From: Ruminococcus_G sp964621905
GTDB taxonomy: Bacteria > Bacillota > Clostridia > Lachnospirales > Lachnospiraceae
Reading direction: 5' to 3'
Length of the DNA stretch: 64,000 bases
Assembly: GCA_964621905.1 (NCBI GenBank)
Contig: CAZUNG010000008.1
Span: 1 to 64,000 of the forward strand
Shown here: piece after piece, positions 24,340 through 33,898 of the stretch
How the letters are laid out: each line of letters opens with the position of its first letter
Position numbering within the stretch: the stretch's first letter is position 1
Notes under the pieces: generated by a model
Told to the model about the DNA's origin: nothing
Database searches by the model: none
The model's input: only the letters and a program-made list of their open reading frames with translations
Translations under genes and position numbers: made by a program

Positions 24340-26844
24340 TTATATTCCAGGAAGCTCATGATGCTGTTTCAGGCTGCAGTCCCCTTCCGCGAGTGTCAGA
24401 TTGACATTGTAATAGGGATCGCCATTTTTCAGCACATCCTTCCATTTTTGCTGGAAATACTCGACCTCCGTGCGGAAACGCTCCAGTTTTTCCGGTGTAT
24501 CCTCAAGTCCCCTGGATTTTGATTCATAGTGGTAAAGGGTCACATAGGGATTGAACACGACCAGTTTTCCCTGCTCTCTCACTTTCAGGCAGAGATCAAT
24601 ATCATTGAACGCCACCGTATAACGCTCATCAAAACCGCCGATACTGTCAAAATCATCACGTGATATCATCAGACAGGCTGCCGTCACCGCACTGATATCC
24701 TGGGTCGTGACAAGACGGGCATTATATCCATATTCCTTTCCGTCCGCCCGGCAGAGAATATGTCCGGCGATGCCGCCCATTCCGATCACAACCCCTGCAT
24801 GCTGGATCGTATCATCCGGATAGAAAAGCTTGGCGCCGACGATCCCCACATCCCGGCGCTGGCAATAACCCAGCATCTCTTCCATCCATCCCGGTGCGAT
24901 CACTTCGATATCATTATTCAGCAGGATCAGGAATTCCCCTTCCGCATGCACAGCGCCAAAATTATTGATACTGGCATAATTAAAGGAGTCTGTCCAAGTC
25001 AGAACTTTTACACAGTCATAGCGGGCCTTTAATTCCTCGTAATAATCAAATGTCTCCTGCTGTTCACTGTTGTTTTCAATCACCAGAATCTCATAATTTT
25101 TGTATGTCGTCTTTTCTACAATCGACGACACACACGTCCTGAGATCGTCCGTGTGATCTTTATTCAGGATAATCACAGAGACTTTTGGATTCCCCTGCAC
25201 TTTCAGCACAGTCCGGTAAATCCCGAAGATATCTGTGTTCTCAACCACAGCAGGGATGGCCTGACGTTTGTAATGGGCCTGCAGCGCCCGGCGCCCGGCG
25301 TCCACTGCATACTGTTTGCTCTGCGGATTCCCGGCTGTTGAATCGGGATGTGCCCTCCAGTGATAAAGAGCCTTCGGTATATGATGAATCCTGTCTGTCA
25401 GTTCTACGCACCGCAGGATAAAATCATAATCCTGCGCCCCGTCAAAATCACTGTTAAATCCGCCTGCACGGTCTATAATCGTCTTTCTGACCAGAAAAAT
25501 ATGACAGATATAATTGACGCTTCTCAAAAGATCGATATTAAAGTCCGATTTAAAATTGGGACCGTAGTATTTTTTGCCGTCCATGCTGACTTTATCCTCA
25601 TCTGTATAGATGATATCAAGTCCTTTATCCTCATTCAATGCCTTTACGATCTCGTACAGTGCATCCGGGGCCACGATGTCATCGTGGTCCGCCAGCATGA
25701 CATATTCTCCTGACGCCATGGCAAGGGCAGCATTCGTATTCTCGGAGATGCCCAGATTCTTCTCCAGCTTCTGGTATTTGACGCGTCTGTCCTCCCCATA
25801 CTGTTCCCGGATGATTCTCCCCACACTCTGATCTGTGCTGCCGTCAGCCAGGCATAATTCTACCTTCGAATATGTCTGTCCCAGCAGAGAGTCCAGCATT
25901 TCCTTCAAAAAGACCGGCGGCGTATTGTACAGAGGGATGACCACACTGATTTTGGGGGCATATGCAAAGGTATGATTCCTCTGCACTCTCAGATCCCGGC
26001 GGCTGATGGAATGTTCTTTCAGCCAGATATGATAATCCGCATATACCGGCTCCAGCTCCCTGCGGATATAATTGGCAAAAGCCTTCAGCCCATGCTCCCG
26101 GATGAATGCTCTGTTCTCTTTCCCGCGGGCAGGCGCCAGCAGTTTTTTTAATTTTCCGCGTTTTGAGTGCTCATAGTCAAATTTTTTGAGATCAACTACA
26201 AATTCTTTCATCGTCAGACAGTTTGAGAACTGAAGATGATATTCCCGGCAGTTTGTCCTGCTGCGTTTGATACGAAACTGAAATCCGCACTGTGCATTTT
26301 CCGCTTCTTTTTTCACCTGATACGCTTTGTTGACATCCGTCCGGATAATTCGCATCATCTCGTGGGGAACTTCTTTTCCCTGCTCATCGACCAGATGAAT
26401 CTGCTCATCCTGGAACATGCCGAGCACCCAGCCCTGAATCGTCATCAGCCCTTCCGTCTGTTCTACGACATCAATTTTATACGTGATCGTCACATCATGG
26501 TACAGCCCGCGCACCTCATCCGTCGTCTTTGAAAGAGCTTTTACCCTGGTCTTTCCATCAGACAGATACAGTTCTACGGTCCTGTATTGTTTCCAGAGTG
26601 CCTCCGCATCCCCCACTGTCAGACGAAAGCCGAGATCTGTCCTTTTCGTGACCTCCCGGATTGCCTGCTGCACATCCGGCCGTTCTTCGGTGTCCAGCAA
26701 AACGGGATACGCCTGCCCGTCCGCAAGAAATTCACAGCTGACTTTCCCGCCGTCCGGGCTGGCTGCCCAGCCTCCAATCACGTATTGTATCCCATCCTCA
26801 CAGTGTATTTCTTCAAAATCAACACTCCAGTATAGTTTCTCCAT
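24340..26844 (-). CDS. large two-domain GT2 with two N-terminal beta domains
   Basis: 834 residues. Two N-terminal beta modules (about 1-105 and 108-215) share the GGWAAS / QGWVLG pattern with a following R-x-D-V. GT-A domain 1 (about 295-525) has SVVIPLYNTPPVFLKE and LADHDDIVAPDALYE. GT-A domain 2 (about 560-800) has VSVIILNKDHTDDL, ILLNNDIEV and AFNDIDLCLK. It is the paralogue of the 815-residue enzyme. In ABC-exported glycans, multi-domain GT2 enzymes extend the chain fully in the cytoplasm, and the adjacent methyltransferase and kinase-like genes suit that scheme. Confidence 0.83.
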   Translation of the reverse strand: MEKLYWSVDFEEIHCEDGIQYVIGGWAASPDGGKVSCEFLADGQAYPVLLDTEERPDVQQAIREVTKRTDLGFRLTVGDAEALWKQYRTVELYLSDGKTRVKALSKTTDEVRGLYHDVTITYKIDVVEQTEGLMTIQGWVLGMFQDEQIHLVDEQGKEVPHEMMRIIRTDVNKAYQVKKEAENAQCGFQFRIKRSRTNCREYHLQFSNCLTMKEFVVDLKKFDYEHSKRGKLKKLLAPARGKENRAFIREHGLKAFANYIRRELEPVYADYHIWLKEHSISRRDLRVQRNHTFAYAPKISVVIPLYNTPPVFLKEMLDSLLGQTYSKVELCLADGSTDQSVGRIIREQYGEDRRVKYQKLEKNLGISENTNAALAMASGEYVMLADHDDIVAPDALYEIVKALNEDKGLDIIYTDEDKVSMDGKKYYGPNFKSDFNIDLLRSVNYICHIFLVRKTIIDRAGGFNSDFDGAQDYDFILRCVELTDRIHHIPKALYHWRAHPDSTAGNPQSKQYAVDAGRRALQAHYKRQAIPAVVENTDIFGIYRTVLKVQGNPKVSVIILNKDHTDDLRTCVSSIVEKTTYKNYEILVIENNSEQQETFDYYEELKARYDCVKVLTWTDSFNYASINNFGAVHAEGEFLILLNNDIEVIAPGWMEEMLGYCQRRDVGIVGAKLFYPDDTIQHAGVVIGMGGIAGHILCRADGKEYGYNARLVTTQDISAVTAACLMISRDDFDSIGGFDERYTVAFNDIDLCLKVREQGKLVVFNPYVTLYHYESKSRGLEDTPEKLERFRTEVEYFQQKWKDVLKNGDPYYNVNLTLAEGDCSLKQHHELPGI

Positions 26845-26847
26845 CAG

Positions 26848-28149
26848 TTACTTATCCTTTCCGGTCATCTTCCTCAGCTTCCGGTATGCTCTCCAGACTT
26901 TTGTATGTTCCATCTCACTGATCAGCCGTTCGCGCTGTGCCAGTTTTTCCGAAAGCCTGGCTATTTCTTCTTTTTGCCGTTTTGGCACTTCCTGCATACG
27001 ATGCAGAAAATCTGCAATTTCCTGTGTCGCCGTATCCATGATAAAATCAACCATAAGGGCTGTGGCTCCCTTTGGTATCTCCATAATCAGTATCTGCGGA
27101 TCCATGGTGTCAAAGATGATCTTCTGTTCATCCAGCACAAACCCGTTCGTGATAAACGAACACTTCTTTTGATGGCCGCCGATATATTCCAGTTGGCTTA
27201 TCGTGAGAACGCCTGCGTAGGAACACGGATCCAGACGGATTTTCCTGATATTCTCAGGAAATGTCAGGCAAATGCGGATTCTTCCCTTTGGCATGGCATA
27301 ATATAATGACTGTTCCTCTGAGAATTCTTCCCGGCCAGAGTAGAACACCTGCAGCTGTTCATCACGTTTCTTTTTGTGCTCCTGCTCTGCAAGACGATAT
27401 ACGGAGAGGACGCCCGGAGAAATGTCATCATACATTTCGCGCACAGGCACATGATTCCCCTGAATATACTCCTGAAAATGTTTTTCCATCTGCAGATACT
27501 GTACCGTCTCCTCCTCCGCAATGCCCATCGCCTTTAAAAGGTTCCAGTCCCGGACACAGCTCCTCTTATCACTTGTCTGTGAATAATAGTGAATGATCCG
27601 GAACAAAACAAAAGACAGCGGAACAGGAAATTCAAAAGTCCATTCGTAATCGATCAGATTCCAGCCATCACGCACCAGCACATTGGACAGCACCATATCG
27701 ATATCCGTCACCGCAAGTGATTTCAGACCTTTGGGAAGACTGACATTCCCAAATACCCGGCAGAATTCTTCCGTGATCTGGAAATCCGACTGTTCTCCGC
27801 TGTTTTGCACCGTGTGTAAATATGTCATCAGCTCCTCTTTTGCCTCGTCATAACGCTGTCCGCTGATCAGTGTGTCAATTTGTTCCTCCAATGTCCTTCC
27901 CTGTACAAAATCCAGTTCAACGCCGTGTTCATATTTCCGGCAGACGTTTATCCTGACCGGAGTCCCCTGGTACTGTCCGGATAATGCTTCATAAAAACGG
28001 CTGATATTTTCAACGTGCTGCCGGCCATCGGGATAACACGGTGTTTTCCGTACAGTGCGATTTCCCGACTCGTCTTTTACGATATCCGTGCGGATCGCAT
28101 ACTGCACCGCCCGCTCATTGGAGTACTTGGTATAGATAATCTTTTTCAT
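26848..28149 (-). CDS. kinase-fold protein with C-terminal coiled coil (WbdD kinase-like)
   Basis: 433 residues. Residues 1-190 look like a small-molecule or sugar kinase of the protein-kinase fold: LAVTDIDMVLSNVLV (145-159) resembles the catalytic loop with Asp and Asn, and WNLIDYEWTF (163-172) the metal-binding D-x-E. The middle part is unassigned. The last 55 residues (about 375-428) form a charged coiled coil ending in a basic stretch. In E. coli O9a, WbdD fuses a methyltransferase, a kinase and a coiled coil that measures chain length. Here the kinase and coiled coil are one gene and the methyltransferase is the next one upstream, 26 bases away. Family membership is inferred from motif order. 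Confidence 0.6.
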   Translation of the reverse strand: MKKIIYTKYSNERAVQYAIRTDIVKDESGNRTVRKTPCYPDGRQHVENISRFYEALSGQYQGTPVRINVCRKYEHGVELDFVQGRTLEEQIDTLISGQRYDEAKEELMTYLHTVQNSGEQSDFQITEEFCRVFGNVSLPKGLKSLAVTDIDMVLSNVLVRDGWNLIDYEWTFEFPVPLSFVLFRIIHYYSQTSDKRSCVRDWNLLKAMGIAEEETVQYLQMEKHFQEYIQGNHVPVREMYDDISPGVLSVYRLAEQEHKKKRDEQLQVFYSGREEFSEEQSLYYAMPKGRIRICLTFPENIRKIRLDPCSYAGVLTISQLEYIGGHQKKCSFITNGFVLDEQKIIFDTMDPQILIMEIPKGATALMVDFIMDTATQEIADFLHRMQEVPKRQKEEIARLSEKLAQRERLISEMEHTKVWRAYRKLRKMTGKDK

Positions 28150-28175
28150 GGGCGTATTTTCCTTTCCGTCAGGAT

Positions 28176-29096
28176 CTATTGCTGCGTCAGAATCACCAGA
28201 AATGAATTCGAAAATATCGGAAACAATTCACTGTCCAGCAGCGTATCATATACTTTCGTCTCATCAAAAAGCTGCAGTCTCTCTCTGTCGAAATTACAGA
28301 TATTGCTGTTCAGCTCCCCTGCCGACGGAAGATAATCATCAGAATAAATCGTCATCGGAAACTTATAGTCCGGATACGGATAATAGAATTCCGTCTGAAA
28401 GCTCCCGGACTGGCCGATCACATATTCCAGCTCTTTTTTTGAGAAAGTGCGGACGCTTTCCGTGCGTGGATATCCTTCAATCCCTTCAAAACAGAGACCT
28501 GCATGATCCTCCGTGCACCCCGCCCAGTACTTCAGTCCCAGCCGGTTTTCAATCGCCATAATGATTTTTCCGCCCGGCTTCAAATGATTTTTTATTTTTT
28601 TAAGCATATCAATATAAGGCGTCCGCCCGCCTATGTAGCCCTGCGAGTACTCAAATACCCCGATCAGTGTAATATAATCATACAGCTCCTGCATATGCTG
28701 TTCGATGTCCTGGAAATTTCCCACATCGATTTTAATATTCGAATACTGTTGATTACGGTAGGCGTTAATATAACTGCGCTTTTTGGAAAGTTCCACACAG
28801 TTGACATATCCTGCTTTCCTGGCAAGAGCGCCTGTGATCGCACCGCAGCCTGACCCGATCTCCAGCACACGGTCTTCCTTCGTCATCGGTATCCATTCCA
28901 CAATATTCTGACGAATGTGAGAAAAATGGTACATCACCGGCCAGTTCTTTTTTCTGGCTATGACGGCATTGTACTCCTCCTCACGATATTTCATTGCAAT
29001 ACTCAAAAGCTCATCCTCGATCTTTCCGTCACTGTAAAGATCTGTCCCCGGATAGTATTCATAATCCAATGTAATATTCCCAATTATCTCCTGCAT
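28176..29096 (-). CDS. class I SAM-dependent methyltransferase (glycan-capping candidate)
   Basis: 306 residues. The SAM-binding motif I is VLEIGSGCGAITGALARK (about 93-110). An acidic ELSKKRSYINAY follows for the ribose, and ITLIGVFEYSQGY for motif IV. An N-terminal helical segment of 70 residues and a long C-terminal part distinguish it from simple enzymes. It lies between the Wzt-like ATPase and the kinase-like gene, with AGAGGG ahead of the ATG. It probably methylates the non-reducing end of the exported polymer, with or without an intervening phosphate. The target is inferred from context. Confidence 0.75.
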   Translation of the reverse strand: MQEIIGNITLDYEYYPGTDLYSDGKIEDELLSIAMKYREEEYNAVIARKKNWPVMYHFSHIRQNIVEWIPMTKEDRVLEIGSGCGAITGALARKAGYVNCVELSKKRSYINAYRNQQYSNIKIDVGNFQDIEQHMQELYDYITLIGVFEYSQGYIGGRTPYIDMLKKIKNHLKPGGKIIMAIENRLGLKYWAGCTEDHAGLCFEGIEGYPRTESVRTFSKKELEYVIGQSGSFQTEFYYPYPDYKFPMTIYSDDYLPSAGELNSNICNFDRERLQLFDETKVYDTLLDSELFPIFSNSFLVILTQQ

Positions 29097-29105
29097 ATTG
29101 ACCCT

Positions 29106-30383
29106 CTATTTTACAGATACTTCAGAATTCATATCATAGAATCCCACCGTATTTTTAACAGATACCACTGTGATATTGCAGGCATCATAGAGCCTGTGGT
29201 AGACATGGAACTCACCGTCCCTGTATCCCGTGCACCCGAAAGAAATCAGATATTCGCCTCCCTGAAGATCCATCTTCTGGGTAAATGACGCTTCCCGCAC
29301 ATCTCCCTCGTGCTGCGTGTCGATGCTGACTTTCTCAAACATCGTATTTGTTCCCGTAATTTCCGTGCCTTTCAGATCCTTCAGCGTGTAGGCAAAGATC
29401 GGATCTTCGACAGTCTCATGGAAAGCGACCTTCATCTTAATGGTAAATTTCATTCCTTTCTCGACGGTGTTCGTAATCTTCCCGGATTCGTCAAGCACTG
29501 CAAAATCAATCACTTCTGCACGTTTTTCTCCATACTCCAGCACCTGAGGATTCGTGGCAAGTGCATCTTTCCAGAATCCGCCTTCCGGCGGCACAGCTGC
29601 CCCCTGTGCCGCCACTGACGGTTCCCCCTGTGCCTTTTCCTGCGCCTCTTCTTCCTGATGCACCAGCAGTTTCTTGTACAGGTCCACCATCGGTTTGGGC
29701 TGGCCTTCATCCAGTTTTTCTCCGTGATTCAAAAGTATGACGCGGTCGCAGTACTTGCTGATACTTCCCAGGTCATGACTGACAAATAAAATGGTTTTTC
29801 CCATTCTCTTAAAATCTTCAAATTTACGGTAACACTTTGCCTGAAAAAACACATCTCCGACAGAAAGCGCCTCATCCACAATCAGAATCTCCGGCTCAAT
29901 ATTGATCGCAACTGCAAATGCCAGCCTGACAAACATACCGCTTGAATACGTCTTGACCGGCTGATGGATAAAGTCTCCGATATCTGCAAAGCTTAAGATC
30001 GCATCCATCTTCTGATCGATCTCTTCCCTTGAGAATCCGATCATGGTTCCGTTCAGATAAACATTTTCAATCCCGGTGTATTCCATGTTAAAGCCGGCGC
30101 CCAGTTCCAGCAGTGCCGAGATCCTGCCATTTACACTGACCTCGCCGCCTGAGGGGTTCAAAACGCCCGTAATGATCTTCAGGATCGTTGATTTTCCGGA
30201 CCCGTTTGTCCCGATGATGCCGACCGTCTCACCTTTATTTACCGTAAAGCTGACATCACGGAGGGCATAATGTTCTTTCGCCGATACTTTCATGCCAAGC
30301 GTCTCTTTCAGCCGGTCTGACGGTTTATTATATAGTTTGTAAACTTTGTTCAAATGTCCGACACTGATTGCTATTTCACTCAT
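29106..30383 (-). CDS. wzt: polysaccharide ABC exporter ATPase with Wzt-type carbohydrate-binding tail
   Basis: 425 residues. The ATPase has Walker A GTNGSGKST (58-66), signature YSSGMFVRLAFA (146-157) and Walker B ILIVDEALSVGD (166-177). A Glu/Gln/Ala-rich linker (about 240-265) leads to a beta-sandwich Wzt_C domain (about 275-425), with GEYLISFGCTGYRDG near its end. In Gram-negative O9a-type systems this tail recognises the capped end of the glycan and so gates export. The Wzm-like permease is directly upstream (13 bases). The TagH-like ATPase at 51255 lacks such a tail. Confidence 0.9.
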   Translation of the reverse strand: MSEIAISVGHLNKVYKLYNKPSDRLKETLGMKVSAKEHYALRDVSFTVNKGETVGIIGTNGSGKSTILKIITGVLNPSGGEVSVNGRISALLELGAGFNMEYTGIENVYLNGTMIGFSREEIDQKMDAILSFADIGDFIHQPVKTYSSGMFVRLAFAVAINIEPEILIVDEALSVGDVFFQAKCYRKFEDFKRMGKTILFVSHDLGSISKYCDRVILLNHGEKLDEGQPKPMVDLYKKLLVHQEEEAQEKAQGEPSVAAQGAAVPPEGGFWKDALATNPQVLEYGEKRAEVIDFAVLDESGKITNTVEKGMKFTIKMKVAFHETVEDPIFAYTLKDLKGTEITGTNTMFEKVSIDTQHEGDVREASFTQKMDLQGGEYLISFGCTGYRDGEFHVYHRLYDACNITVVSVKNTVGFYDMNSEVSVK

Positions 30384-30396
30384 CCTTTTACCTCAA

Positions 30397-31212
30397 TTAT
30401 AAAACGTCCGCAAAATGGACTTTCATTTTTTTGAACAGGCTTGCCCCGATTATGAAAATGACTGCCGTCACCACCCAGAAATACACCGTTAACCCCGGAT
30501 GTTCCCAAAATGCAATTTTATCGATCAGCGCATCCCTGTACCCCGTCACAATATAGTAGATCGGGTTCAGTTTCAGAATCGTCGCTATTGTACCGTTTGT
30601 CTCCAGCCCCAGATCATTAAAATTCCACATAATCGGAGTCAGCCAAACGCCCACCTGCAGAAAAATATTGATTATCTGTGATAAATCACGGAAGAAAACG
30701 ACAACCGCACTTGTCAGATAAGAGATCCCAAGCACCAGTATGAAAGCACTGAAGCTGTAATAAATCAGCTGCAGTACATATAAATCCGGGAAATATCCAT
30801 ACACTCCATAGATCACCAGCACAACAACAATGAAAAAGAGATGCACAAACAATGCGGAGATCACTTTCACCATCGGAAGGATGCTGATTTTAAACACTAC
30901 TTTTTTGACCAGATAATTATATTCAATCAGAGCATTGGTTCCGTTTACCAGACTGTCCTGCACAAAAAACCACGGCACCAGACCGGCCACCAGCCACAGT
31001 ACAAACGGTACCGAGCGGTCTCCTCCGGCACGAAGTGCAAGTCCGAAGACAAACCAGTACACCAGCACGGTGACAATCGGCTGAATAAATGCCCAGATAA
31101 TGCCAAGATAAGAACCGGCGTATTTTGTTTTAAAATCGTTCTTAGCCAGTGAAAAGATCAGTCTTCTGTTCTGATACAGCTCCACCGGAAGGGAAAATAC
31201 TTTTTTCAGCAT
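30397..31212 (-). CDS. wzm: polysaccharide ABC exporter permease (Wzm type)
   Basis: 271 residues, six membrane helices, ABC-2 family. NRRLIFSLAKNDFKTKYAGS at the N-terminus, FVLWLVAGLVPWFFVQDSL, and LKLNPIYYIVTGYRDALI near the end are the normal conserved blocks of O-antigen and teichoic acid exporters. An ATG at 31212 follows AAGAGG by 4 bases; a GTG at 31233 overlapping rfbC is the alternative. It forms the channel for the polymer with the Wzt-like ATPase. Confidence 0.9.
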   Translation of the reverse strand: MLKKVFSLPVELYQNRRLIFSLAKNDFKTKYAGSYLGIIWAFIQPIVTVLVYWFVFGLALRAGGDRSVPFVLWLVAGLVPWFFVQDSLVNGTNALIEYNYLVKKVVFKISILPMVKVISALFVHLFFIVVVLVIYGVYGYFPDLYVLQLIYYSFSAFILVLGISYLTSAVVVFFRDLSQIINIFLQVGVWLTPIMWNFNDLGLETNGTIATILKLNPIYYIVTGYRDALIDKIAFWEHPGLTVYFWVVTAVIFIIGASLFKKMKVHFADVL

Positions 31213-31220
31213 ATGTCCTC

Positions 31221-31784
31221 TTACCCCTGACACTTCTTTGTATACTCCTGAAAGCTTCCCCAGTTCTGGTCCTTTTCAGAAATCGTCAGTTCCATATCCT
31301 CCGGGACGGGCCATTTTATTCCGATCTCGGGATCATTATATGCCAGACCTCCCTCATCATTCGGATGGTAGAAGTCGGTACATTTATACGCGAATTCAGC
31401 AGAATCCGAGAGCACAACAAAACCATGTGCAAAGTTCTTTGGAATAAAAAACTGCTTTTTATTCTCCGCGGACAGGATCACGCCGAACCATTTTCCATAT
31501 GTCTCAGAACCCGGACGCAGATCAACCGCAACATCAAATACTTCCCCGCTTACCACGCGAACCAGCTTATCCTGCGGATAATGAATCTGAAAATGCAGGC
31601 CTCTCAGCACCCCTTTTTTGGAACTCGACTGATTATCCTGTACAAATTCCATATCAATGCCCGCCGCCTTGTAGTCATTGTAGTTGTAAGTTTCCATGAA
31701 ATACCCCCGTTCGTCCCCGAACACTGCAGGGGTAATCACCTTAAGCCCTTCAATTTCACATGTTTCTACCGTAATTTTTCCCAT
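31221..31784 (-). CDS. rfbC: dTDP-4-dehydrorhamnose 3,5-epimerase
   Basis: 187 residues, typical length, cupin fold. Blocks DERGYFMETYNY, FVQDNQSSSKKGVLRGLHFQ, GKWFGVILSAENKKQFFIP and FAHGFVVLSD include the catalytic His of GLHFQ and the Tyr/Asp partners. Third step of dTDP-rhamnose synthesis. It lies 18 bases after rfbA. Confidence 0.95.
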   Translation of the reverse strand: MGKITVETCEIEGLKVITPAVFGDERGYFMETYNYNDYKAAGIDMEFVQDNQSSSKKGVLRGLHFQIHYPQDKLVRVVSGEVFDVAVDLRPGSETYGKWFGVILSAENKKQFFIPKNFAHGFVVLSDSAEFAYKCTDFYHPNDEGGLAYNDPEIGIKWPVPEDMELTISEKDQNWGSFQEYTKKCQG

Positions 31785-31802
31785 GATCGTATTCTCTCTT
31801 TC

Positions 31803-32672
<870 letters not shown>

Positions 32673-32697
32673 TTGTCATCCTCCTATCGCATAAGAA

Positions 32698-32733
32698 AGA
32701 AGGCTTATCCCGCCTGCGCGTGATAATCCTTCT
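32698..32733 (-). terminator. possible attenuator between rfbB and rfbA
   Basis: Arms AGAAGGCTTATC and GATAATCCTTCT pair at 11 of 12 positions over a 12-base loop. The following T-rich stretch is interrupted, so termination would be partial. Confidence 0.4.
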
Positions 32734-32741
32734 CCCCTTGA

Positions 32742-33818
32742 TCACTGATACATGTCGTTATAATATTTCTGGTAATCACCGCTCGTTACATTTTTCATCC
32801 AGTCTTCGTGCTCAAAGTACCATTGAATGGTCAATTTGATCCCTTCCTCAAACATGGTCTCAGGATACCAGCCGATCTCATCCTTAATCTTATCAGGAGC
32901 GATGGCATAGCGCCGGTCATGACCTTTACGGTCCGTCACGTAGGTAATCAGCTCTTCGCTGACCAGCTCTTTTCTCGGATCCCCGTCCGGCAGCATCTCC
33001 TGCAGGGTGTTCAGAATGATGTGAATGATCTGAATATTCTGTTTTTCATTATGCCCGCCGATATTGTATGTCTCAAAAAGCCTTCCTTTTTCCTGCACCA
33101 TGTCAATTCCCTTTGCATGGTCCTCCACATACAGCCAGTCACGTACATTTTTTCCGTCGCCGTACACCGGAAGTTTTTTGCCCTGAAGTGCATTGTTTAT
33201 GATCAGGGGGATCAGTTTTTCCGGAAACTGATATGGTCCGTAGTTATTACTGCAGTTTGTGATATTTGCCGGAAATCTGTAAGTGTCCATGTAAGATTTC
33301 ACAAGCATATCGGAAGACGCCTTACTTGCGGAATACGGACTGTGCGGATCATACGGAGTTGTCTCATAGAAATACTCTCCTTCATTCTCCAAAGATCCGT
33401 ATACCTCATCCGTCGACACATGAAGAAACTTTTTCCCCTCCAAAAAACTGCCGTCAGGACGCTCCCATGCCGCCTTCGCGGCATTGAGCATCACAAGAGT
33501 TCCCAGCACATTGGTCTTCACGAAAACCTCCGGGTTGCGAATGCTCCGGTCCACGTGACTCTCCGCCGCAAAATGAACGACCCGGTCAATATCATGTTCG
33601 TCAAATATTTTTTGAATCGCTTCGCTGTCACAGATATCTGCTCTCACGAAGATATAGTTCTCTCTGTTTTCTATATCCTTCAGGTTTTCAAGATTACCTG
33701 CATAGGTAAGTTTGTCCACGTTAATGATGCGGATCTCATCCCCGTATTTTCTGAACATATAATGAATATAATTAGAACCGATAAAACCGGCGCCCCCGGT
33801 TACGAGGTAAGTTCTCAT
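32742..33818 (-). CDS. rfbB: dTDP-glucose 4,6-dehydratase
   Basis: 358 residues. NAD-binding VTGGAGFIGSN (6-16), HFAAESHVDRSI, STDEVYG with the Thr/Asp/Glu active-site group, and YSASKASSD (Tyr-x-x-x-Lys). The product dTDP-4-keto-6-deoxyglucose is the branch point to rhamnose (RfbC, RfbD) and to Fuc4N (WecE). The ATG at 33818 follows GGAGG by 8 bases; the longer frame from 33881 would include the promoter. It is the first gene of the rfb export operon. Confidence 0.95.
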   Translation of the reverse strand: MRTYLVTGGAGFIGSNYIHYMFRKYGDEIRIINVDKLTYAGNLENLKDIENRENYIFVRADICDSEAIQKIFDEHDIDRVVHFAAESHVDRSIRNPEVFVKTNVLGTLVMLNAAKAAWERPDGSFLEGKKFLHVSTDEVYGSLENEGEYFYETTPYDPHSPYSASKASSDMLVKSYMDTYRFPANITNCSNNYGPYQFPEKLIPLIINNALQGKKLPVYGDGKNVRDWLYVEDHAKGIDMVQEKGRLFETYNIGGHNEKQNIQIIHIILNTLQEMLPDGDPRKELVSEELITYVTDRKGHDRRYAIAPDKIKDEIGWYPETMFEEGIKLTIQWYFEHEDWMKNVTSGDYQKYYNDMYQ

Positions 33819-33859
33819 TGGTTTTTCCTCCGTATTGGTTTTTGCTGATTTCTGTCTAC

Positions 33860-33888
33860 AGTATACCATCTTACCTTTCAATATTCAA
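33860..33888 (-). promoter_or_regulatory. promoter of the rfb-exporter operon
   Basis: TTGAAT (33888-33883), 17-base spacer, TATACT (33865-33860) on the minus strand, about 35 bases ahead of the rfbB start. Confidence 0.65.
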
Positions 33889-33898
33889 GTTTGGCTCT

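Noticed and set aside
32808..33848. Plus-strand open frame of 346 codons
   Set aside because: It is antisense to rfbB, which has every expected motif. The reverse-strand frame is a composition artefact.
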